From Raffaelea ambrosiae (Eukaryota; Ascomycota; Sordariomycetes; Ophiostomatales; Ophiostomataceae): 64,000 nucleotides of DNA. The translations under genes and the position numbers were made by a program. Positions 35,436 through 46,609 of this stretch are shown here, in pieces; the stretch's first letter is position 1; each line of letters opens with the position of its first letter. The stretch is taken from contig PCDI01000012.1 in the NCBI GenBank assembly GCA_002778195.1, positions 1,173,394-1,237,393 on the forward strand, written 5' to 3'. The notes under the pieces are model-generated. The model was not told the DNA's origin and did no database searches. It worked only from the letters and a program-made list of their open reading frames with translations.

Positions 35436-37927
35436 CTAGTTAAGAGAAGAGGAGGATGTCTGTAAGCGAGACCGGTGGGAGCACGGCAAGGAAAGACCGG
35501 CTTCGTACATAGGTAGAGACATACATTAGTGGCAGATTGGCGATCCGAACCGATAAATACATACACAGTAGTTAGATTGGACTTGTAAGACACATCTTTG
35601 TTCCACATTGTTTCAGCAACAACAGTGGCGTTTCTTAACCCCCCCCCCAACCAAACCCACGATTGTTGCTGGTACATGCCTCTCGACAGGGATGGCCTCT
35701 TCTTCTTCTTCTTCATGAAACAAGCCTCTTTGGCCCTAGTTTCGTCGGCTCCGTTCTTTGCAGCTCTCGTACCCGTCGTTGGACCCCCAATTTCTCCGGC
35801 GTTTGATCTCGCTGTTATGGCACTTGGTGGGAACCGTTAATCTGGGATCGCCCAGCCCATATTTTTGCCTCCGGTGCCGTTCCAAGGGAGGAATTGGCCA
35901 CCACCACCACCACCATCAGGTGCCACCCAACTGCCACCCGATTACCACCCAACTGCCACACAACCGCCACTCGCCACAACTCAGACCGCCGATGTGAGCG
36001 GGGCGGACAAGCATCGCGCTAAAAGGCTTTCGAGCTCCGCTGGTTAGGCCATTCTCGGAACGGCTTCCCCGCCGCGACCTTCCCAAACACAGCCCGCCAA
36101 CTGCCTCGTTGGCGCTGGGGACGGGGGACTGGGGACCGACCAAGCTGGCTGTTCACCGCCTCGATGCGTGAAATAGCAAGAGAGGGAAAATAAAAAAAAG
36201 AAGAAAAGTGAAAAAACTATCTGAGCAAGCAAAAGGGGGGGGGCCGTCCAGTCCAGCTTCGCAACTTCGCCGACGCACGTGCACAGAGAAATAGAGGGAA
36301 CAGCACAGAAGAGAAGCAGGTCGGGGATCCGAGTTCTGGGGTTGGGAGCTGTCAAAGTCAGCGCCGACAACAAGCCGAAGTCCTGCCAGAAGACAGACCG
36401 CACACGACAGTGGCTGCCCTGAATGTCCAACCGACACAGCGGACACTAGCCCCCAATCCGGGCTGTCTGCCAGCAGTCCTGAACCGGACGGCACGTTCCA
36501 TCAAAGCACAAGCAGCTTGCCAGCTTGTCAGCTTGCCAGCTTGCCAGCTTCCAGGAACCAGCTGTCTCCCAGACATCCTGCCCGTTCCATCTTTCACGCA
36601 AGCCACCAGGCGGTGACCAACCAGCACGGAACGAGCTCTCCTCTTTGCCGGGGCGTGCTGCCGCGCTAGCGAGACAAGGGACCAGCCACCAGGGCCACTG
36701 GACCGGCTCATTGAGGAACCAAAACAGAAGAGCAAGCAAAAAAAAAAAAAAAAGGGCACTGTACCCACGCAACTGCTCTGCAAACACTAGTTCACAGGTC
36801 CGCCAACCACCGCGCACCTCCCCGCTCATACCCACCGCGCAGTGGCATCTTTTCTGTTGGCGGTTTTTGTGGACTGGATTCTTCCTCCTCTTTTTTCTCC
36901 TTTGCTCCCCCAGGAACAACGGTGTGCGTCCTTCTGCATCGCGCACCTCGACGTCCGAACAGCCTCGAGTTCTTTGACACTTCACGTGCAATTTTCTTTT
37001 TCTTTTTTTTAACTTTTTGCAGTTTAAACTTTTTGCAATTTTTCCCCCCTTTTTTTCCCTCTTGTATTTGCCCAACCAGTCTGCAATCAACGGTGTTGTT
37101 TGGGAAGGCACGCTCCTGCCAAGGCCAAACATTCTTCCTTTTCCGAGGTCGCTCTCTCCCTAGCCGGCCCCCTGCGTCCTCTCTCTTGTCCTCTGCTCCC
37201 CCCAGCCCCGCCATTCCTGAGCATCTGCAAATCGCCAGCCCAAACTGCTTGTGACGATTTAATTTGCCCTTTTTTTTTTTTGCTGGTATTTTTTTTGCCG
37301 TTGGGGTTTTTTTTTCCCTTTTTAATTTGGCTCGCTCCATGACCACAACCCGCCCAAGCTTCCCTACTCACGACGACAGCGCAACCTGCGCACCTGCTAG
37401 CAGCACGACGTAACAACAACAATATTGCCAGAACACGAAGCAGCACGACGCGGCTAGCCCAGCACGCAGACGGCCCGCTATCTGCGACCTGCCCCCCTCC
37501 TTTGACCATTCGAAGAAATCCTGGCCAGCCTGGCCGTCCACGCAAGAACAAGGCGGCCACCCGACCCTTGTGCTGTTTGCTCTCTTTTTTTTTTTTGCTA
37601 TTTTTCTTCGCTCCGACGGTCTGGACGTTCCGTGCCCGACCCCGCTCCCTCGCACCTGCCTGTCACCCGTCGACAGCTCGCCTGAACCCTGAACATCGCG
37701 TTCTCCTCCACGCACTCCATTTTCCAACACACGCGTGGCCGACGACTCTGCCCTTTCTTGTGCCTATCCGCCACGCACAATCCATATTCCCCCGCCCCAA
37801 CTGCTTCCGTGCCGCATGCACGCAGCACCGGCCGCTTCTTCCGACCCCGGCCAGCATCTCCGCCAGCCTCCTCCTCCTGCATCCCGTGTCCACTAGAGCA
37901 GCCTTGCTTCCCATCGCGCCCGTCACG
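35436..37927. other. Intergenic, NRPS-like 3' flank to DUF7918 leader
   Basis: About 2.5 kb without a recognised gene. It contains CCAC-rich imperfect repeats (35900-35960), an 8-bp tandem repeat (36513-36552), an A run (36738-36753), and T-rich tracts (36985-37050, 37270-37325, 37587-37600). From about 37360 on the plus strand it is C/T-rich and probably the 5'UTR and promoter of the DUF7918 gene. The open frames on both strands are compositional. Confidence 0.55.
36513..36552. repeat. 8-bp tandem repeat, five copies
   Basis: Five consecutive copies of CAGCTTGC, the second and fifth with one mismatch each. It is not inside any recognised gene. Confidence 0.9.
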
Positions 37928-40107
37928 ATGCCGTGCTTCAAGGGCATCGCGGTGAGCATCCACGCCAACGGGGCGCCGCTTCCCGAGCATGGCATCCAGA
38001 AGCAGTCGCGCGTGTCGCGCATCAACAGCTACATCCCCGTGCCCCAGCCGCAGCTCTCCGCGGACTCGGGCAAGCCCGAGCCCGCCAAGTTTGCCATTTC
38101 CATCACCCTGCTCACGCCCGGCCTCGCCATACCATACTCGACCCCGAAGCCGTCCGAGTCGAATCCGTACCCGAAGCCGCAGATGGTCGGCGAGCTCGCC
38201 CCCGCCGACGGCCGCTTCAGCGGCATGGTGACGCCCTACATTCCCATGACGAACTCGGAAAACGAAACCATCGCCGCCTACATCTACTTTGACGGGCGGG
38301 CAAAAGAGGAGGTGGCCACGCTGCTGCGGCCAGGCGAAGAGACCTGGGTCAACAGCAGGTGGGTCCAAGTGCCCGAGGCGGAGGGCGGCGGCCTCGCCGA
38401 GCGCGAGTTTCTGTTCCGCGAGGTCGGCCTCGAGCGCTGGCTCAACGGCCTGGACCTGGAGGGCCACGACGCCGCCGCCAAGCTGGAGAAGCGGAGGCAG
38501 CGCTTCGAGCGCCGCCGCAAGCGCCAGGAAGCCGCCTCGGCGGCCCATCAGAACGGCAACAGCAGCCACAACAACAACAACAACGTCGGTCCGGCGTCCG
38601 GCGTCTCCTCCTTGCATCGGCGGAAGAGCAGCGCCGGCCGCGACACGCTGCGGTACGGCGGCGCCGACGCGCAGTCGCCCGTGGAAGCCATCGGCGACGA
38701 CATGTCGGACGACAGCGAGTCGTCCGACGACGAGCCGCCCGAGGCCACGGGCCAGATCAAGGTGGCTATGTTCCGCGTGTTGGCTTCGGGTGAGATCAAA
38801 AAGGGCGAGTATTCACCGCAGTTTGATGCCCACGACGACGACGACGAGACCGAGGGCGGCGCCAACGGCGGCAGCAACGGCGTCGAGCCGGATGTCGAGC
38901 ACACCACGAGCTTTGCCAAGCCAAAAACCCTGGATCCCAAGACGATCTCAACGCAAACCGTCACCGGCATCGATGGACCGGACAAGCCCTATGCCACATT
39001 TACATTTTTCTACCGAGGTGAACGTACGTGTTTTTTGGGGGTTTTTTTTGTCGGACTTTCTTTTGTCGTTTTCTATTTCTTTCCTACCTTCCTCTTCTTT
39101 CGACTCTGGCTTCTCGCCATATCCTCGACCATGCTTGGGAGCTTCCACTGACACAAGATCACCTGGACAGGCCAGCTGCAGAAGATGGGCGTTGTGCAGT
39201 CGTCCAAGAACCCGCAAGCCACACCCACGAACCTCAAGCGCCGGTCCGCCCAGCTCGACTTCTCCAATATTGGCCCGTTGAAGACCTCGGGTACCGTCGG
39301 TTTCTCGGCCTTCCGCGACCAGGACACGGATGCGGCCCGGCGGAAAAAGAGCCACAAGAAGAACAACGGCAGCATCAGCGCGGGGGCCGTCATGGACGAG
39401 GATAGTGACGACGACGATGATGATAATGACAAGATCCTAAGCAAGCTGGAAGAAGTGGATGACAAGGACGCAAAGTCGGGGAAGCTTACCCCGGACGACG
39501 CGCAGTTTTCAGGCGAACTTGCAGACGGAGTGAATCGCATTCGCGTATGTTGTCTTCTTCCCCCCCCCCCGGTTTCTTCTTTTTTTTCTCCCCCTTTTTC
39601 CTGTTCTCCGTCTCCTCTCCGTCTCCTCTCCGTCTCCTCTCCCTCTCTAACCACTCCCAACAGTTAAAGAGGCAACACTCAGTGGGGCCGGATGCCGTGG
39701 GTGGCGGCCTGGCCGGCGCGTTTAGCAAATCCCCCAGCAACGGTCCGTTTGGCGGAGAGCTGACGCCGCCAAGCTCAAACACGGCGGCCGCAGGGACAAC
39801 AGGCGCATTAGGCACGACACCCTCCGCCACCGCAGGAGCATCGACAGCGGCCAACCCGCCCACGCCGGGCGTGAGCACGTCCATCTTTGGCGGCAAGGGA
39901 GGCCTGCCGGACGATTCCATTGTAGGCAGTCCGCTGAAGAAGCACCGCCCTAGTCTGGTGGGTGGCTCGGACAGTGATGGTCGAGGAGCCTCGTTTCCAC
40001 CGGCACTGGGCGACATTCTCGCAAAAGCAGAGGCTGCACAGAGCCAGAAACAGAACCCAGCAACCAAGACGGCCACGGTGACGGAAGAGGACGAGGAGGA
40101 GTTGTAG
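37928..40107 (+). CDS. DUF7918 domain protein of unknown function
   Basis: Fungal protein of the DUF7918 family; molecular role unknown. Exons: 37928-39023, 39171-39544 and 39664-40107, giving 637 aa. The N-terminal half (about residues 5-215) carries the family features: a short beta-rich start (CFKGIAVSIHANGAPLPEHG), the AAYIYFDGRA segment and the FLFREVGLERW segment. A second conserved strand block follows (GQIKVAMFRVLASGEIKKGE) and ends in TFTFFYRGE|RQLQKMGVV across intron 1. The rest is disordered, with an Asp run (DEDSDDDDDDND) and a basic KKSHKKN patch that could be a nuclear signal. The start Met follows a long C/T-rich leader; an in-frame upstream extension exists but is low complexity and was rejected. 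Confidence 0.85.
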
Positions 40108-41301
40108 AGAAAGGTTGTGGGGGAAGGATGGAAAGGCGACAAGAAAGAAAAAAAAAACAGCATGGGTACAAAGAAAAGAAGAAGAAAGAGGGAAAGAAAA
40201 AGAAAAAAAAAGCACAAAATTTGACGCCAGCGGAGAGAGCAGCCCTACACCAGCTGGTTCAGAACCCGCCTCTGTTCGATGGGACACAGGCATCGTCGTA
40301 CAAACCAACCCATATGAGCTTCTTGAGTCCAAACATACCCACAAAGGATAGGCAAGTATTTTACGTTTAATTGTCTGGATAGTCGCTTTTTTTTTTCTTG
40401 AGTTTCCAACACCTCTTTTGTTTTGGAACTTCTTGACGCCAAAGCTCTTTTTGTCTGTGTGTTTTGTGTGTCTGTCTTCTTGCCTCCTCACAGGGGAGAA
40501 GGGGGAGGGGGGGTGGAAAGAAAAGAAAAAACCTCACTCTCACGTTGTTGTTGGCTTGTGTTTCTTGTCTGGACGTTCTGGCTTGTTACGTTATTCTTAT
40601 TTTTTTTTCTTGTTTCTTGCTTACCAACGATGGCAATGATGATGAACGGCAAAGGAGTCATATTCTATTCTATTCTTTTATTTCTGCTCGAGTGGTCCTT
40701 GGAATTCTTGTCTCGGCCATCACCCAACGATGGCATCTGCCCAAGATACAGTTCTTTTCCTACTTTCTTTTTTTTTTTTGGCCTGTGTGCACGCCGTGTC
40801 GTTCCCCTAGTTGGTCCTCTTGTCTTTCTCTCTTTCTGGCTTGTTAGCATTTGGCTCTACGCTGTTCGTCAAGATAGACTCCCTTGGCTTTGGTATTGTT
40901 TTCTTCTTCGGTTGTCAGGATATCAGGAGGGGAGTGTATGTTTGTTGCTACAACAGAAATACTCTACCACGAAAAGAAAAAAAAAGAACAAAAACAAAGA
41001 AAGACAAAAATAGGAACACGGAGAAGGTGGGTTTGGAAACAGACAAAAAAGCAACAGGGGCGGAGGTCAGTTTACCTACTTACCTTAGGTATATATATAC
41101 GCAAGAAGAAGGAGAAGAAAACAGATGTAATAGTATATCCTTTTGCTATACTTGTGTGAATCGAATCTATGCTGCCATGCCCCAATCCTTGGTCTAGAAG
41201 AACGCCTTCCCAAAATGATGTGTCTATATGCCAATGTCTATGAGCCCGTCCCATGTTGTACACTTCTTTCCTCAAGTTTCATGCAGTTTCATGCAACTCA
41301 G
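40108..41301. other. Convergent intergenic region
   Basis: About 1.2 kb between two convergent stop codons, rich in A/G then T/C homopolymer tracts (40145-40215, 40388-40400, 40767-40780, 40970-41010). No gene recognised. Confidence 0.6.
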
Positions 41302-42696
41302 TCAATTCATCCTCTCCACGCACAGGACACGGGCCCGCCCCCCACGAAGGCCGCTGGCGGCTGCGCGGGCGTCCAGGGCCGTTTGCAAAGCAGCACACCA
41401 TCCCACCCGGCCGGCCCGGATGTCGTCTCGGCCGTCCCGTCCACGAGAGACAATCTCGATCTCGAGCTGCCGCAGGGCGTGGAGGCTGTACAGTCCGTGG
41501 GCCAGGACCGAGTCGGCCACCCGTGCCGGGTCCGCCAGCAGCAGCCGGCGTTCTCCGCTGTCCTGCTTGTTGCCCATGTCGTGGTCATTGTCGTTGTCGT
41601 TGTCGTTGTCCCGTCTGCCCCGATCGACGGCGTCCACGGCCACAGACAGCCGCAGGCCCTGCAGCCCCGGAGACAGGGCCTCGCACAGCTCCGTCCACTT
41701 GCGCCTGTCCAGCGACGGCCGGCCACGCTGCTGCGCCTGCCACACCAGTGGCGGCGACGCCGCCACCACCAACTCCTCCTCCTCCTCCTCCTCCTCCTGG
41801 TCCCCGTCTCCGTCGCCATCCGCCCCCCATCGGGCGGAGGCTGCACGCCACCCGACCTCCCCGGGGCGCACGTCCAGCTCCAGCCGCAGGTACCGCAGCT
41901 GCGCGCGCTGCCAGTCCTGCAGACGGCCCGGCAGGTTCGGGCTGCTGGGACGGCCCAGCACGACAAAGGCGTGGGCCATGGACAGGGCCGACGCAAAGTA
42001 CCCGCGGTCGAGCTCAAAGACGAATTCGTTGGTGACAAACGGGACGCGGCGGGCTTCGTGGTAGACCTGGCGGCAGGTGCACAGCAGGGCCGCCGGGACC
42101 ATCTGGCCCGACGGGCGGTCGGGCGACAACCGTTTTGGTCCCCGTCGGGGTCCCCGTCGGGGTCCTCGTTGGTGTCCTCCGACGTCGTCGTCGCTGTCAT
42201 GTGCTCCTCCAGCTTCGCCGCCGACCACCGCGGTCTTGTAGGGCCGCGGCAAGCCCCAGCCGCTACAGCTGCTGCTGCTGCCAAAGTTCCAGTATCGAAG
42301 ACAGCGCTGCCCCATGTCCGGCATCCACGACAACGTCACGGTGGCCTGGTTGCTGCGGGCGTCCTGGCCCCTATGCACCCACGCATAGATCTGGAGGCGG
42401 ATCTCCAGCGGCAGGCTGAGAAAAGTGGGCGTCTTGGGTGGTGATCGTGGCAGTGGCTGAGACGTGGTGGTCTGGGCCGCAAGGCGGTGGTCCTCTGGAA
42501 GGATGGCCGCCACCGCCTCCGACGCGGCGGGTCTGCCAGGGTAGGACGGTGGACGGGTGGGCGGTGGTGCTGTCTGGACAGGCGCAGCCGAGGCCAACAG
42601 GTCCGCGTCTGGCCCACGCTTGCCGGCACTGCTGCTCATGCGGCGATGCAGATGGCCCACGCCATGAGGACGGCTCAAAATAGACGTCTCGCCCAT
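41302..42696 (-). CDS. F-box-like / DUF7730-type protein
   Basis: Intronless frame of 464 aa from the chosen Met at 42696. Residues 92-107 read FLSLPLEIRLQIYAWV, the hallmark start of fungal F-box-like/DUF7730 proteins, and ALLCTCRQVYHEARRV with NEFVFELD further on is the matching second motif. Function is unknown; such proteins are numerous in Pezizomycotina. The middle contains repeats: GPRRGPRRGPKR, an eight-Glu run and a DNDNDNDNDHD run, all from simple trinucleotide or hexanucleotide repeats. Met20 (42639) is an equally possible start. The frame is open a further 86 codons upstream, but that part is AT-rich and unlike protein. It converges with the DUF7918 gene. Confidence 0.72.
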   Translation of the reverse strand: MGETSILSRPHGVGHLHRRMSSSAGKRGPDADLLASAAPVQTAPPPTRPPSYPGRPAASEAVAAILPEDHRLAAQTTTSQPLPRSPPKTPTFLSLPLEIRLQIYAWVHRGQDARSNQATVTLSWMPDMGQRCLRYWNFGSSSSCSGWGLPRPYKTAVVGGEAGGAHDSDDDVGGHQRGPRRGPRRGPKRLSPDRPSGQMVPAALLCTCRQVYHEARRVPFVTNEFVFELDRGYFASALSMAHAFVVLGRPSSPNLPGRLQDWQRAQLRYLRLELDVRPGEVGWRAASARWGADGDGDGDQEEEEEEEELVVAASPPLVWQAQQRGRPSLDRRKWTELCEALSPGLQGLRLSVAVDAVDRGRRDNDNDNDNDHDMGNKQDSGERRLLLADPARVADSVLAHGLYSLHALRQLEIEIVSRGRDGRDDIRAGRVGWCAALQTALDARAAASGLRGGRARVLCVERMN

Positions 42697-44736
42697 TCTC
42701 TCGCGGTGTTTTCGGTTGAAGATTGGGTCTTCAATGCAATGCACATGTGGGTAGTTGCTGGAAATGAGGCTCAAATGTATCTTACCCCAATCAAATATCT
42801 CCAAACTGCCCAAAGAGGTGTTTAACACGGACAAAAGAAAATCGAGTGTCCCGCCCTCAAAGGGAGGCAACGGCATATATAATCGTAATAGAACGCTCCC
42901 AACCCCAGAATTGAAAAACAAAAAATAAATAAATAAATAAATAAAAACAGGCAAATTGAAATAAAAGGTGAGAATGCTGACGGTAAAGAAACCAACAACT
43001 CTACGGTGAGTGAGATAAGACGGGAAGGGCAGACAACTTCCGACCCAGCATATTGGCCACTCGGTTTTTTTTTCCCCTAATCAACCCAAAAAAAAATCTA
43101 ATCCACTCCGATCTCAGTTGCTAAAGAGGCCGATGAATGGCGTAGAAGCCACTGCTCCTACTTATTTTCGTATGTCGATTTATCACTGAACAGTCCCCAA
43201 AGAGGCCTAGCGTCACTCCTGAAATGGTAGAGCAGATAACTGTACAGTGGCTTGTAGAAGATAATCACGCGTGGACCAAGGAGATGCGGTGAGCAGAGAG
43301 GGACGGGGAGAAGGCTTTGATGTTGAGGATTGGGAAGAGCCAGACAGAGGGACGTAGCGTGGCGCATAAGACACGCTGGATTTGGGGAGGATGACCCGTA
43401 ACTATGCCGTATATGTCCTTGAGAAGGCATATTGGGTTTGCTGTGTCAGCTGACAGGTAGCATCTGGGGAGGACGAGAAAAAGAACAAGACGAGGCCGGT
43501 GGGCATGAACTGATTTGGTGGGGAGGGCGAATAAAAATAAAATAAGAATAGAAATGAAGAGGAAAACGGAAGGCTAACAAAAGGGAAAGTGTAGAGAAAG
43601 AGTGGAAGGATGACGGGAATAAGAAGAAGAAAATATGGAAATAGATGAGAAAAAGCGCAAAAGACAAACACAAAGCCCCAAGAGTTAAAATAGCCACCAT
43701 GTGGAAATAATAAGACAACTTGCTCGTACGCTTCGCTCTCTCAATATTGGGACCGAAAACTGGGAACAGAGCCACTTGTAGCCAGACCATGCAGATCGAA
43801 AACGGGGACAAAAACGGGGACGAGAGACATCCATAGTACTCGTAGTAAGACAGGTGCGTTGATTCATACCCGCCCTAGCGGATGACGTGCCTGTCCATTG
43901 CGGCGCATGTGTCCTTCCTTGTGGCTTTGCCGGGCTCTTGCCCAAAAGAGTAGTTACCAGTCCAGCTGGCGCTGGACACCATTGGGTTGAGCCACCGCCG
44001 GCGCCACTGGTGCCACAGCGGCGTGTCCACTGGCCTCATTGGTTGGCTCCATATTATTATGTAGTTCCCTGCTTGGTGCAGCCCGTCTCAACGCGCGTGT
44101 CTTTCGGCCCGTACTCACACAGCAGGGTTAGTCCGTTCTTGTGCGTGTTTCAGGCCTTTTCGTCCAGGGTCGCGTCGAAGGAAGCGACTGCGTATCAAGC
44201 CCCATGCCATGAAACACCATAGCCCGGGTCTCCCATCTCGAGGGTGCAGTGCAGAGTCGCAACTGGACGTCGACGGCAGGGACTCTGCAGTGTTGTCTGG
44301 TTATCCTCGGTCCTTTCGGGTGGAAGAACCCTGAAAGCTGAACCAGAACAATGAGACGGGACGAAAAAAAAAAGGAAAGAACGAGCGAAAGAAAGGAGGA
44401 AAATGAAAGGCAACCAAACCGGGACGACAGACAGGTCGATCACAACCTCATCGACGCCTGATGATGGGGGGCATCCTGAACGATTCATGGCCCGATGTGG
44501 TCGTTATGGGCGTTGTGGGCGCCGAAGCACTTCAGCTGGCCAGTGGCACGCAGCATCTAGATACTCGACGAGATACACGATACTCAGAATCGGATCTCTT
44601 TCTTCTACATGCTATGCAGGAGAGGCTGATCCCTATTTTGAAGGAAGAAGGATCAGAAGACACAGGAGACAACAGGAGAGAAAACGACAGCGAGCCCTTG
44701 CTTGATAGGCTGGAGACAGCCCACGTGTGGGTGCGG

Positions 44737-44737
44737 N

Positions 44738-44769
<32 letters not shown>
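44737..44769. other. Ambiguous base within a G homopolymer
   Basis: An N at 44737 is followed by about 32 consecutive G. This probably marks an unresolved homopolymer in the assembly; true length is unknown. Frames crossing it (poly-Gly or poly-Pro) are artefacts. Confidence 0.85.
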
Positions 44770-44771
<2 letters not shown>

Positions 44772-45354
44772 TGCAAAGGAATTTAGCTTGCCTCGTGAAC
44801 GAATAGCTTACTTGTGCCCCTTTCTCGCCAAACCTGCGGCAGCCTCGGGACGACGATCTGGCGCCCTCGACGCACCTGCTTGCTTTTTTGATTGCCTGTT
44901 CACCAGTCCAAAGCGATGTCCGCACGAGGCGTGTTTTAATTTTACATAGTAGATGGGGATTTCCCTTCAGGTGTACAAAGTATGCAGTGGCAACGTACCT
45001 GCTCGTGGGGGAGATTCGGCCGATCATCTCCTTACCAGGAGAAAGAAAGCGGTTTAGCCTCACAGGGCTATGCTTGTTTCTTCCCTAGCCCAATACTCGC
45101 CAGTCTCTGCCCCCCCCCGGCGCCCCCACAACGGTTTCAATACACCGGCTGGCGTACTTGTCCAGTGGGTTGTATCGTAGTCCTCCGAGGCAAGAAGATC
45201 ATTGCCTGAACAAAAACAAAGTGTCCATGAACAACGCGGGCTGCACACCCCCATCGACTGAGCCGAGTTCAGATGAAATCTTGCTGGACCTCAAGCGTGC
45301 CTAGTACATAGTACGTGCCCGAGACGGAGGGGTCTCGAGCAAGTCAAGTACATA

Positions 45355-45370
45355 GTACAATGCATTGTAC
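45355..45370. repeat. Perfect 16-nt palindrome
   Basis: GTACAATGCATTGTAC equals its own reverse complement. Partial copies of the flanking word GTACATAGTAC occur at 45304-45314, 45348-45358 and, diverged, at 45367-45381. Confidence 0.85.
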
Positions 45371-46378
45371 ATAGTTAGTACCCTGTATTCGTTGGCGAAA
45401 CCCCCTGACAATCTCCTTTGTTTGGCCGTCGCGGGCCAGTGGCCTTGGGGTCCAAGACTATTGACGGCCGTCGCGGTGTTTGTCCTTGCTTGTGTGGGGG
45501 ATTGTCTGTCGCAACTGCTCCTTTCGTTTGATTAGACTCTTGCTGGAGTGATTTCCCTTTTACAAAAAAAAAAAAAAAGAAAGTGCACACACTGTTGGAT
45601 CAAATTCGCTCAGAATATGGGGGTGGCCGCGGCCAAGCAAAAGCAGACAACCATCTCCAGGTTGCTCTCGACCCAAAGCGACATGGGTTTGGCTTGGCCA
45701 TAGCCCCTGGCGGCAAAACAGACGACGAGAGCAAAACAGGAAGCTGGACATGGGCACGTTCTCCTCCTCGGCGCCCACGATGCTGTGATGACACTGCTTG
45801 CCCACTTACACGTACGTTTCTCGTGCCTGCATGCTCGCACCGAGTGAAATTGCCTGTACGGAGTGCCAAGCACAGACGTACGAATGGGCTCTTGCCCGTC
45901 CATCCCGGGATGCACGCGGACGTGTATGGCCCGCCAAGGCCTGCCCGTCATGCCTGCGCTGGTAGGACCACATGACGTCGAGATACGCTGCGGACCATTT
46001 GCAACTCTGCATGCTTCCTGATGGCTCCTGCCGGATTCATACTGGCTTCGCTCCTCCCGGCCTCCCCCCCCCCCCCCCCTTTGCGGTGTGGTACCTCGTA
46101 CTACATACATTTTCGCGTGTTAGTGTGAGGTACGGGTCGTGGTTGGAGTGGGCCGGGCTTGTCCTCGTCGTCTGTCCCCCTGGCCCTTTTTCGGGAAATT
46201 TTATTTTTGTTTTCGCGCTCTGCCTCACATAGCACATCGTTAGCACATGCGGACTATGGCCTGCAGACAGACAGGGATAGGGGGAGGCTTTGTCGATCCC
46301 ATTCTACCCAGCAGTGGACTTCGGCCTCTTGATGTTTTTTTCTCCTAGCATACAATGGTGGACGCATGCCCTGGCTGT

Positions 46379-46386
46379 GTATATAA
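46379..46386 (+). promoter_or_regulatory. Candidate TATA box of the GH76 gene
   Basis: GTATATAA lies about 225 bp upstream of the GH76 ATG at 46610, followed by a pyrimidine-rich leader. Functional use is inferred only from position and sequence. Confidence 0.35.
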
Positions 46387-46609
46387 CAACCGGCGCCTCC
46401 TGTTCCGTCGTCAAGATGATTCCCAGTTCCCTCGACAAGCCTTCCTTGCTGGGATCGTGTGAGAGTCTCTCCTTTTGATTTCACTTACATGATTTCGCTT
46501 CTACGCAGCGGCACACTGTCCTTTTGATTGATCCCGTCTTTCCTTGCCCTACTAGTTCATTAATACCCTTTTCTTTCCCTTTTTTTTTCCCCCTCCTCTT
46601 TTCATCACC

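Larger units (their letters stand above)
42697..46609. other. Gene-poor 3.9-kb region
   Basis: I find no supported gene here. Features seen: (AATA)n near 42925-42945, T and A runs, a G run with one ambiguous base (44737-44769), a perfect 16-nt palindrome (45355-45370) amid several GTACATAGTAC-like words (45301-45385), a C run (46066-46080) and a TATATAA box near 46379 upstream of the GH76 gene. Open frames are short, overlapping on both strands and resemble no family. A strain-specific ORF or non-coding RNA is possible but unsupported. Confidence 0.6.

Noticed and set aside
37502..37927. In-frame N-terminal extension of the DUF7918 protein
   Set aside because: C/T-rich leader giving Pro/Ser/Leu-rich low-complexity sequence; the family starts at MPCFKGIAV.
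42697..42954. Upstream extension of the F-box-like protein
   Set aside because: AT-rich, hydrophobic low-complexity translation; conserved part begins well downstream of Met at 42696.
44461..44949. Frame crossing the N and G run with a poly-Gly stretch
   Set aside because: Depends on an unresolved homopolymer; flanking translation has no similarity to any family.
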